The notes under the pieces: generated by a model
Database searches by the model: none
Seen by the model: only the letters and a program-made list of their open reading frames with translations
What the model was told of the DNA's origin: nothing
In this document: positions 6,249-7,730 of the stretch, in pieces
Numbering within the stretch: the stretch's first letter is position 1
How the letters are laid out: each line of letters begins with the position of its first letter
Position numbers and translations under genes: made by a program
Source: Alphaproteobacteria bacterium
GTDB taxonomy: Bacteria > Pseudomonadota > Alphaproteobacteria > Sphingomonadales > Emcibacteraceae
Assembly (NCBI GenBank): GCA_013152615.1
Contig: JAADGA010000060.1
Location: forward strand, 1 to 7,730
Reading direction: 5' to 3'
DNA: 7,730 nucleotides

Positions 6249-7184
6249 ATGAGAAAAAGCAAAAAAACCATCATTTCATGTGCCATAACCGGGTCGATCC
6301 ATACCCCGGGCATGTCGCCTTACCTTCCCGTCACCCCGGATGAAATCGCGCGCGCAGCCATTGCCGCAGCAAAAGCCGGGGCGGCGATCCTCCATCTTCA
6401 TGCGCGCGACCCCGACACTGGCAAGCCCACCCAGAACCCCGAGATATTCAGACAGATTCTGCCGCAGATAAAGCAGCAGACCGACGCCATCATAAACATC
6501 ACCACCGGCGGCGGCATGGGCATGCCTATGGATGAGCGCCTCGCCGCCGCCAAATGGGCACAGCCGGAGCTGGCCTCGCTCAATATGGGCTCAATGAATT
6601 TCGGGGTCTTCCGCGCCGCCGATGCCCGTACAGAGTGGAAATATGACTGGGAGGAAGCCTATCTCAGAAATTCTGAGGATGCGATCTACAGCAATACTTT
6701 CAAGCAGATTGAAACCATAATCCGAACCCTGTCAACACCCTGTGGCACCCGGTTTGAATTTGAATGTTATGACGTGGGCCATCTCTACACCCTCGCCCAT
6801 TTCGTGAAGCAGGGGCTGATAAAGCCGCCGTTCTTTATCCAGTTCGTCTGTGGCATCCTTGGCGGTATCGGCCCTGAAATTGAAAATGTCACCCATATGG
6901 TGCGGATAGCCGACATGCTGTTCGGACAGGATTATTATCTCTCCGTTTTCGGCGCCGGTCGCCATCAGATGCGCCTGACAACCCTGTCGGCCCTTATGGG
7001 CGGCAACGTCCGGGTCGGGCTTGAGGATAATCTTTATCTGGCCAAAAATAAACTGGCCACCAGCAATGCCGAACAGGTAACCCTGATCAAACGAATTTTG
7101 TCTGACCTGTCACTGGAAATCGCCAGCCCGGTGGAAGCCCGGGACATGCTGGGCCTTAAAGGCATGACGCAGGTAAATTTCTAA
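6249..7184 (+). CDS. beta-keto acid cleavage enzyme (BKACE, DUF849 family)
   Basis: Zinc-dependent TIM-barrel enzyme of 311 aa. The family reaction is beta-keto acid + acetyl-CoA giving acetoacetate + an acyl-CoA. Compared from memory with Kce (3-keto-5-aminohexanoate cleavage enzyme), the zinc ligands are kept: H49 and H51 (HLHARD) and E259 in RVGLEDN (255-261). Catalytic R255 and D260 are present with exact spacing, as is E172 (EFECYD). Other family blocks are TTGGG (85-89), LNMGSMNFG (111-119) and VFGAGRHQ (233-240). The Kce position that binds the substrate amino group (Glu14) is I17 here, followed by H18, so the substrate is probably not an amino-keto acid. The start has AAGGG (6232-6236) 12 bases upstream and gives the expected N-terminus. 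It lies downstream of the LysR gene and 29 bases before a secreted-protein gene. The exact substrate is unknown; product of the neighbouring carboxylase is my inference. Confidence 0.93.
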   Translation: MRKSKKTIISCAITGSIHTPGMSPYLPVTPDEIARAAIAAAKAGAAILHLHARDPDTGKPTQNPEIFRQILPQIKQQTDAIINITTGGGMGMPMDERLAAAKWAQPELASLNMGSMNFGVFRAADARTEWKYDWEEAYLRNSEDAIYSNTFKQIETIIRTLSTPCGTRFEFECYDVGHLYTLAHFVKQGLIKPPFFIQFVCGILGGIGPEIENVTHMVRIADMLFGQDYYLSVFGAGRHQMRLTTLSALMGGNVRVGLEDNLYLAKNKLATSNAEQVTLIKRILSDLSLEIASPVEARDMLGLKGMTQVNF

Positions 7185-7213
7185 ACGCGTGCTTAACCCA
7201 TTCAGAAAGAACT

Positions 7214-7730
7214 ATGATGCTGACACAAAAAACCCTCCCTGGAATCCTGATCTTCATTTTATTTTTATCCGCCACCACCATAGTTCACGCCGGGACCGTC
7301 ATGAAATGGAAAGATATCAGTCAGGTTGTCGGGGTATCGGTAAAAAAAGTTGCTGACCGGAACGGGCATGTCATGGGGGTGTATGAACGCCGGGGGGTCG
7401 CCCTGCTTGAAGACGGGACAGCGGCGGCCTACCATACCGTTGGCACCTTTGATGTCACGATAACGGCGGCTGGAATGCACGGCACCCACAGTGGCCAAGC
7501 TCAGTTGATTTTTAAAGATGGCTCCAGTATTTTCTATCAATATAGCGGCAATGAGTTCACCGGGAAAAAGGCTAAACCGCCTTTCCTGCCGCGGGTAAAA
7601 GGCAGTGGTCATTACACAAAAGGCAGCGGCCGTTTTAAAGGCATTACCGGCACATTGACCTATGACGGCGGCTATATAACCCCGATAAATAACCAGACCA
7701 AAGGCGATGCTGTCATTGAAAATATCGGCC
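7214..7730 (+). CDS. secreted protein of unknown function, N-terminal part (runs off the window)
   Basis: An open frame from ATG at 7214 (or the adjacent ATG at 7217) to the window edge, 172 codons without a stop. I do not recognise the family with confidence. Residues 1-26 are a clear Sec signal peptide: TQK, then the hydrophobic GILIFILFLSATTIV, with cleavage after VHA. The mature part is rich in Gly, Thr and aromatic residues in alternating beta-strand-like patterns. GSGRFKGITGTLTYDG (137-152) recalls the G-x-G-x-(F/Y)-x-G-I-x-G motif of small barrel proteins of the allene-oxide-cyclase/dirigent-like or calycin type; this is tentative. No cysteine is seen, so it is not a lipoprotein from this start. 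It starts 29 bases after the BKACE stop, so the two are probably co-transcribed. A periplasmic or exported ligand-binding role is only a guess. Confidence 0.8.
   Translation, partial: MMLTQKTLPGILIFILFLSATTIVHAGTVMKWKDISQVVGVSVKKVADRNGHVMGVYERRGVALLEDGTAAAYHTVGTFDVTITAAGMHGTHSGQAQLIFKDGSSIFYQYSGNEFTGKKAKPPFLPRVKGSGHYTKGSGRFKGITGTLTYDGGYITPINNQTKGDAVIENIG

Noticed and set aside
7265..7612. 115-codon minus-strand open frame near the right end
   Set aside because: It overlaps the plus-strand secreted-protein frame, which has a clear signal peptide, a start 29 bases after BKACE and beta-type sequence; the minus frame shows nothing recognisable.
1..7730. CRISPR array, tRNA/rRNA genes, insertion sequences or phage/defence genes
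   Set aside because: No regularly spaced repeats, no tRNA-like cloverleaf, no transposase or terminal inverted repeats, and no defence-protein motifs were seen.

Overview
The window reads as a catabolic gene cluster from a Gram-negative, probably alphaproteobacterial host. The pointers are a TonB-dependent outer-membrane receptor with a VTARKR-type TonB box, Sec signal peptides, and moderate GC in genes with AT-rich intergenic DNA. The exact taxon cannot be read from the sequence, and a marine gammaproteobacterium is also possible.

Layout. On the minus strand, reading from about 5 kb leftwards, lie a hydantoinase A/acetone carboxylase beta-type ATPase subunit (4936-2831), a hydantoinase B/acetone carboxylase alpha-type subunit (2802-499), and the 5' part of a TonB-dependent receptor gene (358 to beyond base 1). 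The B subunit carries at its C-terminus what looks like the acetone carboxylase gamma subunit. Diverging from the A-subunit gene is a LysR-family regulator (5104-6012, +). After a 236-base gap with promoter-like and repeat sequences come a beta-keto acid cleavage enzyme (BKACE/DUF849, 6249-7184, +) and the 5' part of a gene for a small secreted protein of unknown function (7214 to beyond base 7730, +). The 167-base divergent intergenic region holds overlapping promoter candidates and two adjacent inverted repeats.

How the genes may work together (inference). Ketone carboxylases of the AcxABC and acetophenone carboxylase type turn a ketone plus bicarbonate and ATP into a beta-keto acid. BKACE enzymes take a beta-keto acid plus acetyl-CoA and give acetoacetate plus a new acyl-CoA. 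The two enzymes around one LysR regulator therefore suggest a short ketone-degradation route: ketone, then beta-keto acid, then acyl-CoA plus acetoacetate. This would bypass the usual CoA ligase/transferase and thiolase steps on the beta-keto acid. The receptor would import the substrate or a related compound and the LysR protein would sense it or a pathway intermediate. The substrate is unknown. The BKACE lacks the glutamate that binds the amino group of the lysine-fermentation substrate, which argues for a non-amino beta-keto acid.
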